DNA of 64,000 nt from Patagioenas fasciata (lineage: Eukaryota > Chordata > Aves > Columbiformes > Columbidae), in contig NC_092526.1 of the NCBI RefSeq assembly GCF_037038585.1, positions 35,291,501-35,355,500 of the forward strand. The letters are read 5' to 3'. Made by a program: the position numbers and the translations under genes. How positions within the stretch are numbered: position 1 is the first letter of the stretch; the number at the start of each line of letters is the position of its first letter. The notes under the pieces were generated by a model. That model was not told where the DNA came from. It did no database searches and worked only from the letters and a program-made list of their open reading frames with translations. This document shows, piece by piece, positions 47,431-59,424 of the stretch.

Positions 47431-50400
47431 GTAGCAAAGGGCACCTGTACCCCTTTCAGGTTTGAAGGGTGTGGTGCTCGTTATCAGTTCCTGTTGTATG
47501 TGCAGGTGAGCAGCATGGAGTAGTTGGAGGAACAGAGGGCTCAAGGAGTGAGAACTCTTTGTGTTGTGCCTGCTTCTGGCATCTAGGAGGTAAAGCTTCC
47601 CTGTTGGATACTGAAGGATAGATATTTTATGTTAAACACAGCTGAGGCTTGGGTGACTCAGGACTGCAATTTATTTTCCTCCCAGGAGTATTTCTGACCA
47701 CAGGGCTTGTGTGGGTGTCTTTGAGCTGGCAAGGAGCATTGCTGTGCTGGAGCTTATCTCTGACTGGGACTGGTGGTCACCTGTGGATTTCTTCTAACCT
47801 GAGCAGCAAACAGTGAGTGGCACTAAGGGAAGAGGATATGGCAAATGGATACCTCAGCAGCTACCAGCTGGAAGGCAATCTTACTCTGTCTTTGCAAGAA
47901 GAAGATGCATCCCGCAGGTAAGCAAATCACACAACATAGATGATTTCTAGGGCAGCCCTTTCCTAATGCATAAACAGAAGTCATATGAAAATGATAGCAT
48001 GTGATCCTGAAATTGATAACTGTATCGTAACAGAAAGGTGACATTTAAGGCTGCACAGGTAACTGTAATTGGAACATTTCCTGACTTTTGTAGAGCAATT
48101 GTGTTTGAGATTTGTAAATATAGTTCTCTTATAATCTTTCTAGATTTTTGTGTGTAGGATTTTTTCAAGTATTGTACATTTAGACTCATATTGGAGAAAG
48201 TGTTTTAATTTAACCAAAATACAAACTTCCCATGGAATGGGAACATAAGGTGGTATTTCCATTTGATACTAGGGAATTTTTGTCAAAAGAACTATGTTTT
48301 CCAGCTTCTATCAATATCTCTTCAAAATATGAGAGGCACAGGGATGTGGACAAAAGCAGACTGAGGAGGACAGTGAGATGACATGTTTGGTTAAAGCAGC
48401 TGTTTCAGATTTATATGTACTGCACACTAAAGATGTACCATGCACAACGGTTAAACTTTCATTTTCAAAAGTAGTGCTGATTATATTGCCTGACATTGTG
48501 TATTTTGCTTTTGCAATATAAAGCAGAAGAACATTATTGTCAGCTTTAAAAGTGCTCAACATCCTTTACAAAAACATAATAAACAGTGAAAGCTGGCTGC
48601 TCTGAACTGTCACTAGGTTCATCAACACCTTGAATATTGCATGAAAAAAGCAACCCTAGTATTTGGTTCATGAACAGTGTGATGACTACTGCTCCAGTGC
48701 TGAAAACGAAGAGTTCCCCCATAGCCGTACTAGTCTGGTTAGCAAAGTAACAGTACCCGCGGACACAACAGGGTCCCTTCTGAGGTCTCACAAAGTGGCT
48801 TTTGTGTTGAACAGGCTTTTGAAAAGTGTTGCTCTGTGTACCAGGCATGTGTGTGTGCTTTGGTACTCCTTACTGTATTCTTTGGTTTCTTGTCAAAGTC
48901 CTTGTATTCCACTTTAATTGCATATTTCAGAGGACCAGTTAGAAATGCCTCCTTATCAGAGCTTCCCAGGTGCTGTTGGCTCTGGCAGGAGGGTTTCAGA
49001 ACAGGACCTGTTTGCTTAATCCTTGTGCTGGAGGGACAAACCACAGGGTCTTTATTCAGCTCTACTTCTGCATTGCTTAACTACCTACTTTAAACAGTGC
49101 TTAACTTAAAATTTAATGTTTTAAGTTAACCAGTTGTTTGAATAAGTAACATGAACACAAGAAGCATTTTGAAAGGCTGCTATTGCTTACATTTCTGAAC
49201 TTTGCTTTGATCAAACTTTGTTTTTAGACGCTGCACAAAACAGCAACTTCACAGTAACTTTGGTAGAAAGTGTCTCAGGGCTCACAGTCTGAGTTCATTT
49301 GCAATGTTCTCTTAATGAGGGACCACTTGCTGTGCCAGCCTTCAGGTCCTTCTGGAGTCATTAGAGGCTGATGCTGGCACGAGACCTCTGCTCAGCCAAG
49401 ATACTGGCTCTGATTTCCTGCAAGCCTTGTATTAGACTTCCAGACACATTGGGACTTGTCAAGTGGATTTATGTGTCTGTTAATGAATATGTACTTGCTG
49501 CTGAGACAGATGCCTGTGCAAAGTGGGAGATGAGGAAGCCCAGCCTGAGGCAGCCAGTGCAGTTATCTTGGTCAACAAGTGCAGTTTGAGTTCCCTCAGG
49601 CCCAGTCCTGTAGTCGCATGTTCTCCCACTTCATTTACACAAGAGCACTGCAGGGTGGAGCGCATTCTTGTACCTCAAGAGGGTCAGGGCACGTGGGATT
49701 TAATTCCCAGCTCACTGCTGGATAAGGCACACTTGCCCAGTTCTGCAGAGGCAGGAGCTCCACAGCACCCTGGTGCAGGTTCTCCACAGAACCGAGTGAG
49801 ATATGGCAGCGAGGAGTCCTCTTCTGGAATGAGGCCACAGCGCCTGGTTTGTCTGCCTGTTCTGCTCTCTGCAGAACATGTTGCTGTAAAAGGTGGACTG
49901 AAGATACGCAAGTACTTTCAAGGTTTGGAACATGTGGTTTCCACCAAATGACAAATGTCAGTGCGAAGAAGGGAGATTCCAGGTATAAAATGAGGGCGGG
50001 ATGGCACTACCCTTGTAGTAAGCAACAAACTGCAGCTCTGAGACCTTCAGATATAGAAGTAACGACTTCAGTCATGCAACCAGCAAGAATTTACATCTTA
50101 AATCTCAAACTATGACGTAACAGTTTCTTGAGCCTAATGCAAGACAATGCCATATTCATAACATTAATCTAGGATTTGAATTTACAATGTTATTCTTTAT
50201 CAAGTTCAGTGGACTCTGCAGAAGCCTGTCAAAGAGTATGAAAGAAGGAAAAAAACATCATCTCAAAACCGCTGTCCTGCAATTGTACAGTGAAATTGTG
50301 TGACCACAATTCAGAAGCAAGGCAGTGATTTCCTGTCATAGGAAAGAGATTTGTGTCCTGCTTTGTGCCTGGAACGAAGTGTCCAGTGCTGTTGATTCTT

Positions 50401-51038
50401 TAGACACCATATAGAAACTATCAAAATAGATTTCAATTTCTAGATTAGGTTTGAAAACCCTGCAGAACAATTCTGGTAAAAGCAAATGTCAAGAAACGGG
50501 TATGAAAACTTAGCTGAGTTTTGCATACAAGTGTGTTTTACCAAATACACTCATTCAGATAAATGTCGTGTTGAAATGGGAAGAATTAATGTTTCACCAT
50601 GATCTGCAAACAGAAATAACATAGTTTGGAAGCCAAAAGTCATCAAAACACAGACAAGGCAAATTAACTGACTTTACTGAGCACAGAGTTAAAAACAAAA
50701 GATGATTCTCAGAGCATGGTCTTTGGGTTTTTGGTCAGGTCAAAGAAAGATGTCAGACTCCAGGAAAACAAAATAAAAATGCATTTAGTTGGTGAATATA
50801 CATGCACAGAGGACGGTAATTTGTAGCTGGCCAACGAAGTCCATTTCTTGTTGGACTTGCCCAAAATTCCTCATTAATTCAAATAAGTCACCTACCTCCA
50901 TGATGATAATTTGATTTCAGCCTGTACAAAACAACTGCAAAAATCTGGCTGCATTAAATCATTACCAGAAGATAAAACTTAATTAGCACTAAACTTCTAG
51001 AAAAGATGTAATCACATTTCACTGCAAAAAGAACATAC

Positions 51039-51884
51039 CTTAGGCAGTGGTTTCTTCTCAGCACAGTTTATACCTCCAATAAAGACCATATTGGGCATCA
51101 CTGGTCTGACGTACTCAAACACAAAGTCATATCTCAGAAGCCAAATGGAAGCAGAGTTGAACAGGTCTAGCAGGGATACATCTCTCTGAAGAACTTCGGA
51201 GGAAAGCGTTAGCGATTCTTCATACAAACCGTTACAGTACACAAGCTCCAGGAGGGAAACCAGTGCATTTTCCACTCTCTGGAAAAAAGTCATGCGGTCC
51301 GAGTTGAAGGTGAATAGTCTCGGAGTGTAAGACAGAGGGCTTGGGCACTGCGCTGCTTCATAGTGTAAGTTGCAAGGGAATCCTCTCATGAAGAACACAG
51401 AGGGAAGAGCAAGATACTTAGAAACTGTTGCTCCACACATAACTATGGGGTCAGTTAGGACAGCATCAAAGCCGCTTTGATTCAAGTACTGCAAAGTCTC
51501 CTTGTTGCTGAAAAGGTCCTTGCACTGAACAAAGAACGTATAGAAAGCTTTCACGGAGATCTTGTACAGTGCTAGAGTGTTCAGCGGAAAAGGCAAGTCC
51601 TTCAGGTGAGCAGCAAGGTAGTCACGAAAGCCATTATCCAGGTCTTCTGTTGTGTAAGACACTGGGTATGTTTTCACCGTGTATGCCCCTGTCTTTCCTA
51701 CCTGCCAGCTTACTTCTGGTGCAAGCACCACCACTTCATGTCCTCTCTCAGTGAGCTTTTCAACCACAGGCTTCATGCTAAGCCAGTGGCTTCCATCCAT
51801 GGGCACCACCAAGAGTTTCCCTCCCTCTGAGAGGCTGGGAATGAGGAGGATAAAAATCCAGGCACTGCAAAGCTGCAAAGTCAT
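51039..51884 (-). CDS. UGT1A: UGT1 alternative first exon, type d' (unit B)
   Basis: 282 codons from the ATG at 51,882-51,884 to the CCTAAG|GTATGT donor. Flanks and most of the exon are nearly identical to type d at 35,054, but I count 21 amino-acid differences, 18 of them in three clusters (residues about 108-119, 148-170, 220-227). The catalytic His33 and Asp145 are unchanged. The NSS sequon of type d is KIS here, so that site is lost. The stretch before the RGFPC block is the canonical ALPSVFF. As the only first exon of unit B, d' plus set B forms a conventional single-promoter UGT of 527 residues. Confidence 0.92.
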
Positions 51885-51942
51885 GTTCCTGTGGCGAGAG
51901 TGCACACTGTGAAAGTCTTCTTCAAGCTGTAGCTTGAAGACA

Positions 51943-51963
51943 CTTTTAAAGGAAGCCGATTGG
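51943..51963 (-). promoter_or_regulatory. CCAAT box and TATA of type d'
   Basis: CCAATCGG at 51,956-51,963, then CCTTTAAAAG at 51,943-51,952, about 60 bp upstream of the ATG at 51,884. A sound minimal promoter by inspection. Confidence 0.55.
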
Positions 51964-52879
51964 TTTCTCTGTTGAATTGTGCTTCTCTGTCTAGTTAATG
52001 ATTTAGTGCTCTGGGTTGTGGGTTGTTTTTCTTTTTTAATTCTTCATATTTGTAAAGCCAAATGCCATGAGCCCTTTCTGTGCTGAGTCATTGGATTTCC
52101 TCAGTGTTCAACAGAGAACTAGCTCCTCAACCTGCCAGTCAGAATCATTCAGACTTCTCTCCTGATCACGGATGTTCAGATAATTTCTCTGAGGACAGAA
52201 CAAGACTCTCTCAGGATAAAGGGAAAGGGCCGATGAGCCAACTCTGTGAGCTGGCAGGAATCTCCACCGTCTGCAATGACACCAAGAAGAGACACTGAGA
52301 GGCTGACTCAGGGGGAAAACCTCTGAGACAGAGGTGAAAATAGTACTCTCCTAATCTTTTGTGTTATAAAATGCAAGGGAAAAAAAAGGAATACCAGAAA
52401 TATGTTATTTCCAGATTTACATAAAGGACGCGTTCAATCATTGGGAAAATGAGCAGTTTAGTAAACAGTGGTTTCTCATGAAAAGTTCTTTGTGTTTTCT
52501 TTTGGGTTTTGTTTTCTTGTTCTGTTGGGTTTCTTTTTCAAAATTATATTTATCAGTATTGGAGGGATGGGACTGGTGGTGTGTTGTTCTGCAGCGAGAA
52601 GAATTTGCTGTCCAAACCTCGCAGCACCCTTAATGTGAAGGGAGTGGGTGCATAAGCAAGTGCAGCGCAAGCGGGGTGAAGTTAATCAGTACCTCAGAGG
52701 TGTTTGAGAGTTTGCCAGCAGCTCTGTTGGTTGGCTTGGTTATTTAGCAAGGGTTTCTTGGTTAGTTAAGCTTTGCTGGGTTCAAGGGAGTGCGAGATAA
52801 CAATTGCTCTCCTCTCATATGTGCAAGAAGGCAGTAGGGACTTTGAATTTGGGTAAGAGGCAGCATAGCTGGGGGATGC

Positions 52880-53920
52880 TGTGGGAGAAAGGAGAAGCCC
52901 CAGGGAGAGGAGCTCGGGGAGGGGGCTGGACCAGAAGGGCAGGAGGAGAAGCAGCCCCAGCAGCTGTGAGGTGCTGCCAGGCTGCTGCACGAGCTTCCCC
53001 CCTGCCCGTGTATTTCAGAAGGCTGGGCAGGGCCTGTCTCTGCTGGTGCCCTGGGAGCTTTGGGTCACGGTGCAGACGTCTTGCCCACCTCCTCGGCCAG
53101 GTCCAGCCCCCCAGCAGAAGCTGATTCTCCTCCAGGCCGCCACGCTGGCGAAGCAGCGCAGGCCCCGGGGTCTCCATGGCAACGCTGGGGCCGTGTGACG
53201 GCGGGAAACTACAGCCCCCGGAACGCCTTGCGGGGAGGCCGCTCCTCCCGGCAGGCAGTGCGGCCGCCGGCGCCGCACTACGACTCCCAGCGGGCCGTGC
53301 GCACTCTCCCCCGCCCAGGGGAGGTCGGTGCCTGACGGTCTTCGGTTTGCATCGGCACCCGGTTCCTTCCCACCGCTTGCGGGATGCTTCCCCCGCCCTG
53401 TGGAGCGAGGAGGCGCCGCTGTTCTTGGCCAGGTGAGTGAAGTCCTGGCGCCGCGGGTTTGAGGTCCCAGCATGCTTTGCGCGGCGCCACGACAAAGATG
53501 GCGGCGGCGGGGCCGTGGCGGTTGATGCCTGCCCGGGCTGTAGACGCTGCCTCTGAGCGCGGAGTCGGGCAGGCGGCCCCGGGGGCCGCGCCCCTGCGCT
53601 GCGGACCGGCCGGGGTGCAGGCGGCAGGCCCGGGGCCCCGGTCCTCCTTCTCTTTTCGGTACCGGTGCGTCCGGGCCCAGCCCCTTGGGGGCTCCGGGAC
53701 TGGAGCATATGGGGGGTGGAGAGGGGCATGGGGAACCGGGTGGGTTCGGCCTGGTGAAGGGAAGGCGAGGGGCAAGACGGGATTGCTGCGGGAACAGCAC
53801 TGGTGCAGCGTGATGGGGCGGGGAGAGGAGGCAGAGCCGAGTTACCACGTGGGAGGTTCCCCCCTGGGGCTTTGGGATCTCCTTTCATGGACTTTTTCCA
53901 GCTTTGGCAGAGCAAGGCCC
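52880..53920 (+). promoter_or_regulatory. Second copy of the CpG-island promoter
   Basis: Near-identical to 36,560-37,620, with all motifs kept: X-box-like 53,170-53,183, ZNF143-like from 53,207, 53,276 and 53,465, YY1-like 53,495-53,505, donor after 53,432. In this copy the ATG at 53,498 opens a frame that runs to 53,926, because the stop of the other copy is a GGA codon here. About 300 bp of extra sequence separates it from type d' compared with the unit C copy. Confidence 0.7.
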
Positions 53921-53974
53921 CCGTAAGTGATGTGTGCTGAGTTGGCCCTGCTGTGTGAGGCCACTGGACCAGAG

Positions 53975-54500
53975 TGTTGTGGCTTAACCCGAGCTAGCAA
54001 TACAACCATGATAGCCGCTCACTCACTCCCTGCCCCAATAGAGGAGAGAATCAAAAGGGAAGGGAGAAACTTGGATTGAGATAAACATAGTTTAATAAAA
54101 TAACAAAATATTATACACTACTAGTAAATATATGTCTATTTATATATATACAGATATATATATGTATGAAATAGTTATAAAAGATACTCAGGGCAATTCC
54201 TCACAAACACACTGAGGAGCCAGTGCAAGGAAACAGCGCCTGGTACCACAGCCAATCCCAGAGAGAGAAGAGGAAAAAGGCAGAAAGGCTGAGAGGCCTC
54301 TGCAAAACAGAAAAAGGCTGAACTAAAATGCCTGATCCAAACTCCACTGGCTGCTGGTTATATGTGCTCAGGCGTTTGTTGAGAGACAGCGCAGGGATTT
54401 TGATGAGTTGGAGAGGTTTTGCGCGCCTTTCCTGCAGAAAGTGGGCACCCTGAGCACTGGTTAATTGTGGATGATTAGAAGGAGCTATTTGTTTTGTTAC
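53975..54500 (+). mobile_element. Avian LTR fragment beside the CpG island (unit B side)
   Basis: Duplicate of the LTR at 37,669. The (TA)n run is much shorter and interrupted here (TATATATATACAGATATATATA region near 54,138-54,162). Confidence 0.5.
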
Positions 54501-56112
54501 GAGTGTTTTTGGTAATGCAAAAATGAAACGCCATGTATTTGATTGCAAGTTAAAAAGTCTATTCAGTCCTGTGCTGACATGAATGCTCTTAGTTCACGTC
54601 TTTATTATTACGTAAGTGCACAGATTTGACACCTGCTTATAGAATGAACAGAATAAGATGAAAAAAGTTAAAAACATTCTTCTGTTGGGACTTAAAGGTT
54701 CATCGTGTAGAGGTGGGTGGATTCAATTGCATTTTTAAAGTAAATGGATTATTTTCTATTTGTAAGGGACTGTTTTGCCTTCACAGTGTTTGGGGACTTA
54801 TTTGATGAGGACTGTTCCTTTATTTCAAACAATCGTTGTGGAAAAGGGAAGAAATCAAAGCCTCAGTGGTATCAAAAATCAGGGTGGGGAGAATAATGCT
54901 TGACGGTTAAAATACAATAAATCTTTATAGAGGAGACATTGTCTTTTTTTTTAGAAATAGGGCGTGGGTTTTTTTTTTTTCTTGCAATTACAGAGGCACT
55001 GTTTTCTCTAGGACCTGAGGAACTTGGGACTCTGGATGACAGCAGTAAACCAGATGCAAAGCTATTTAAAACTTTCCTGTCATTAATCGCTGCTTAGCGT
55101 TGGTTTGAAAGAATATTGCTTCAATTTTCATAGAACTCATGAGAATGAATGAAATCCTAATTTTGATACTGAAAGACAGTTTGGTTGGCTGATACTGTAT
55201 TTTGCACACAGATGTAAGATTTCAGGGCCATAGGCTTTTCCTTCAAAAGTAAGATATTGAGCCTGTATCTGTTGAAATTGACAACAGAGACGATTTTCTC
55301 TTCAAGGGGAGGAGGAACAATCTGAAATTCTGCACAGTCCTTTTTCAGATTTTTCTTTTCTGTAAATAAAGCTGCAGTGAAAAAAAAAAAAAAGGAAACA
55401 TGTGTGCAGCCCAGGTCATTGCACTGAGGGTCTCTGAAGGTTTAACAGCCCATGCACGCACAGATGGTATGTGACTGGAATTTGATGTTTGCTTAAGAAG
55501 TGCTTACTAAAATGGACTCCAGAATTTCATTCTCTAGTACTAGGGTTAAAATGACACAACTGGTTGTTTGGAAATTTTTTTTCTTTGTAAGTCAAAGATA
55601 AATCTAGGCAGCTGCGAGGTCTCGCTGGGTCTCATTTCCGCACGCACTGCTGTCACCTGGACCATGGGGACCGCTGAAGCTGTCACTTAAAGAGCATGTG
55701 GAGCTGCAAAAGCTGCGTTTTAAAAGCAGATCAGCTCTCATGCACTGTGGAGGCTCCCTCTGCATGGCCCAAGGAGGAGGTTTCCATGTGTTTACCAAGG
55801 GCAGGAGATGGGGCAGGAAAGGCAGGGGATGAAAAGTAACAGTTGGAATCGCTACTTGATGGGGTGCAAGTGGTGTGGATGCCCATGCGTTTTGGGCACT
55901 GCATGGGGACAGGCTGAGGAGGAGAGCGACCATCTTCTTGAACTAAAGTACATGTTCTTTCAAGCAGCAATAGGAAATAGCAGCAGCAGGTACGTAGCAG
56001 GACACCTGTGCTGCCATAATGTACCCGGATGCCTGCATATGTTTTGAGCTCCGAATATTAACTTACGTTTAAGGTCTTTTCTTACTTTTTCTGTATGTAA
56101 TAGTGTGGGGAC

Positions 56113-56345
56113 TGTGGCAACCTCAGGATGTGACCTGTCATGAGTGGGGGTGCAATGCTGTTTAATATCTTCATTAGTGATCTGGAGGGTAGGATCAAGC
56201 ATAGCCTGATGAAACGTGCTGCTGATACCAAACTGAGTGGGGAAGTGCACGTTTTGGAAGGAAGAACCACCCTGCAGGATGGAAAGGTTAGACCAGATGA
56301 TCCTTGAGGTCCCTTCCAACCTGGCATTCCATGATTCATAGAGAG
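56113..56345 (+). mobile_element. CR1 3' end behind exon 5 of set A
   Basis: Orthologous position to the CR1 at 39,728, with a handful of substitutions. The minus-strand ATTAAA is at 56,161-56,166. Confidence 0.75.
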
Positions 56346-56642
56346 GTAAAAAAAAAAAAATGTCACGTGAGCCCTTTGTACACTAAGACATAGAAACCAG
56401 GAGCCTTGGACTCCACACTATCTTCCCAAATGACTGGAGCACTTCTATACAAAGTATTTTTAACAATCAATTCTTAATTAAAGGCAAAAATTATATCAGT
56501 GAAACAACACTTCCTATGGTCCAAGTTTAAAGGAACGCTATTATTTCCTGAAAGTCAGCAATTATTTGAGTGAAATTTGAGATGTTCTCTGATCCTTCTG
56601 CTCTGGAACAGAGTCCTTATTCCCTACCACTGGTTCCATCTG

Positions 56643-56940
56643 CTAGTGAGACTTTGCTTTGCTTGGCTTTGTTGTTCTTCCCTTCTTAGAGCAGCACCTG
56701 CGGCAGCAGAACAGGCAGCACTTCAGAGAAATGAAGAGGGAGAGGAGCACCACGGCCAGGAGGAAGGCGATGACGTCCAGGGAGTGGTACTGGATCCAGT
56801 TCAAGTCGTGAGCAGCGGGGCGCAGGTGTGGGGCCCCTTTGTGTTTCATTACGAACTCCACCCAGTGCACGGCCAGGTCCAGGGGGTGGATGGGTCTGTC
56901 GAGGTGAAGCTCAGAGAGGCGCTTGATGTTCTCTTTGTAC
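56643..56940 (-). CDS. UGT1A: UGT1 constant exon 5, set A
   Basis: 298 bp, TAG at 56,643-56,645, acceptor CTTGGCAG|GTACAAAG. The tail ends [11 protein letters not shown], keeping the dilysine-type ER-retrieval signal, and [10 protein letters not shown] is shared with set B. The CpG island at 52,880-53,920 and type d' lie downstream of it in transcription order. Confidence 0.95.
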
Positions 56941-57271
56941 CTGCCAAGGAAAGATGTGGGGTGTTTTCAGTGACCCGTGCTGCTGAGACTGAGTCCCCGG
57001 GAAAAAGGGATGCAGTGTTAGTTGTCTGATGGCCCACTGGGGACTTCTCTGGTGGTGTCCTCCCACCCCATGAGAAGGATAATGGCAAAGATACAGGCCC
57101 AGAAAAGTGCTGTTTTCAGTGATAAACAAAGGAGAAAAGGTATGAGAAAAGAAGAAAAAGCTCAATGTGAGCTGTCAGCAGAATCTTTGGGGTGAAAGTA
57201 CCTGTCTGAAATGTGAGACTGGGTGTAGAAAAGCCATCCAGCTGAAGATCGCGATCTATTAATATTGTAAT

Positions 57272-57292
57272 TAGTAGTAGTAGTAGTAGTAG
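57272..57292. repeat. (TAG)7 in intron 4 of set A
   Basis: Seven TAG units; set C has four (13,142-13,153), and set B lacks the region. Confidence 0.85.
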
Positions 57293-57976
57293 TATGTATT
57301 GCTATAAGAGCAGTGGTTAGGAAACCATGGCAAAAGGTGCCATGTCTTAGAAACACACTGGAGAGGAGGATGCCAAAGACTGAGAGGCCCTAAAACCAAC
57401 AGAGAATGGGAGTGGGGAAGAGGAGGGTATGTCCTACAGCTCCACTTCATTGTGATGCCTTCAAACACCTTGGGCACACTGTCTGCAAGACATAATGTCT
57501 TGTGTGGTTCCCTGTACCTCCTCAGTGTTCCCAAGCACATTTTCCCTGCTGGGAATGTCCAGCCTTGCTGAGCCAGGGAGCAGCTGACTGTGCTCATACA
57601 GCTCCTCATGAGCACTGTGTGGTGTGGAGGGAAATGACTCAGAAAACGAGTCTGTAAAATAAATGAACGATAATAGCTATGTTTAGTGAATCCTGCCAGA
57701 TGGAAGGAAAGTTTCTTGATGCAGAACAATCCCTGGACTATACAGAGGCACTGCAACTTGTCTACTTCCTCCTGCTGCTGTGCAGGCAGCATCTCTGGGC
57801 AAGCCTCATGCGAAGAAAACCAGCCAGGCAGCTGAGCCTTTCAGTCTTTTCAGGCTCCCCACTGACTCATGTCACCACTGACTGGGGGAACAAAAGCAGT
57901 TCGCCACATCTGCCTTCCCCGATTGCATTTTCTACCACATTGTGTCAAGACCCTCTAGGTCACTGCCTAGTGACCT

Positions 57977-58023
57977 AATTTGGCTTTAAGCAGGTGACCT
58001 GAATTTGGCTTTAAGCAGGTGAC
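57977..58023. repeat. Tandem 25-bp duplication in intron 4 of set A
   Basis: AATTTGGCTTTAAGCAGGTG occurs twice in a row with a CTG spacer; sets B and C have one copy. Confidence 0.8.
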
Positions 58024-58320
58024 ATATTTTTTATCAATTTGATTTCTTCTACTGCACTTATACCCCATGTTCTCTGATACCTGCATCCTCTCATATCAGC
58101 CAGTTCTTGTCACCTAATGAGTAGTAGCCTGGGCAGGGAGAAGGACAGTGCTGTTACGGGGACAGGACAAGGTTAACCCTGGGTAAGCATCAGCTTCTCA
58201 GTGATGTAGCTTTGATAGAAGAAGGCGTTTAAGAACAGATTAGCATTCTGTGAAGCTGGAAGCAAGAGTGCTGGTGATAAGCAACTTTTCGCCTTCTTCT
58301 GTTGTGTTTCTATTACTGAC

Positions 58321-58540
58321 TTTTTATCATTAATAACCGCTTTCAGGGCAGCGGATATGTCCTGTGAAGTCATTTCAAGTATATTCAGTGTCAGTCCTGC
58401 TCCTCGTGACTCCACTCGCTTGGCGTTGTCCATCTGGTCTGCAAATAACGGCATTAGTACCATTGGCACTGCGTTGCATATGCCCTCGTAGATACCGTGT
58501 GAGCCTCCGTGGGTAATAAAGGCACGAGCCTTAGGGTGAG
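58321..58540 (-). CDS. UGT1A: UGT1 constant exon 4, set A
   Basis: 220 bp, open, with HPKARAF and MPLFADQ as in set B but ILEMTSQD as in set C. Donor GATAAAAA|GTCAGT, acceptor CTACAG|CTCACC. The mosaic of B-like and C-like residues fits either shared ancestry or gene conversion among the sets. Confidence 0.95.
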
Positions 58541-59336
58541 CTGTAGAGGAAAGAAAGACTTGCTTAGCTTTTTGATTTCTTAAGTCACAGTAATGCATCC
58601 CTGGGGAAAGAACTTGCACAACAATAGCACTGGCAGTCATAAATCACAAACTTTGGGCCGTCACGTATATCATTACTTACGGACAGACTCAGGGCTGCAT
58701 AGAATGGGACATTACAAGGGACTGGGTGAACCTTGGGTTATAGAGCACTTTCTTGGTTTGGGTAATCTCTGGAAAGCCTTGGATAATCCTCCAAAGCTTC
58801 TCAGATTTTAGGATGAAATCAGAGCCAAGTGACTTTAAGCAGGATGCTACCATCACTTACTTTTTTACCATGTCTTCCATTTGCTGGGTTTTCAGATGGC
58901 CCACAGCTGAGTCCTGTTGTCTAACCAACAAGTGTACTCCTGCCCACAGCATGTACTGTTTTACCACTTGAAAAGCCTGATGAACTGTCTGGAAATTCTC
59001 TCTCGGGCACCTTAAATTTTAGTTTCAGTCCAGTAGACAAAAACATGACAAAAACACACAGCTGGCTAGTCAGATATAAAGACCACTGTTTTTGAAAGAA
59101 AGACTAGAGGCAATTGTTGGAACACCTTTCCAAACAGTGTTGTTTGGCAAATTTGAAGTTTCAACCAGATAAATTTCTAAAAGACAAGCTCTGGTTCAAA
59201 CACCAAGGGCCGAAAGTGAATCCTGTAAGCCACAGTGATACAGGGACTTGGCAGCAGTGATGCTAATGGGGCCTTAGCGCAGCGCTATCAGACTAAAAGA
59301 AACACACTGGAGTCACTCAGGGTATCCTAGACCTAC

Positions 59337-59424
59337 CTAGAAGATCATTCTGTGGCAGCCATTTGATGAGCTTTACGTTCTTTGGCAGGTTGCGGGGCGC
59401 CTTTCCCGTGTATCTCCACAAAAC
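59337..59424 (-). CDS. UGT1A: UGT1 constant exon 3, set A
   Basis: 88 bp, reads [16 protein letters not shown] then [11 protein letters not shown]. The Arg for His and Ile for Val changes are unique to this set. Splice sites are intact. Confidence 0.94.

Larger units (their letters stand above)
40258..51884 (-). other. UGT1A: Transcription unit B: complete UGT1 gene (d' + exons 2-5)
   Basis: Predicted join of 51,884-51,039, 42,896-42,765, 42,498-42,411, 41,628-41,409 and 40,555-40,258. All junctions are GT-AG and in frame, giving 527 residues plus stop. It is a fully contained five-exon UGT1 gene with one first exon. Expected role: type I ER-membrane glucuronidation of lipophilic compounds, facing the lumen. 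Confidence 0.85.
47430..55960. repeat. Segmental duplication around type d' (unit B side)
   Basis: Partner of 31,000-39,600. It has roughly 300 bp extra before the CpG island (about 52,560-52,875) and lacks the 33,524-33,853 segment. Confidence 0.9.
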
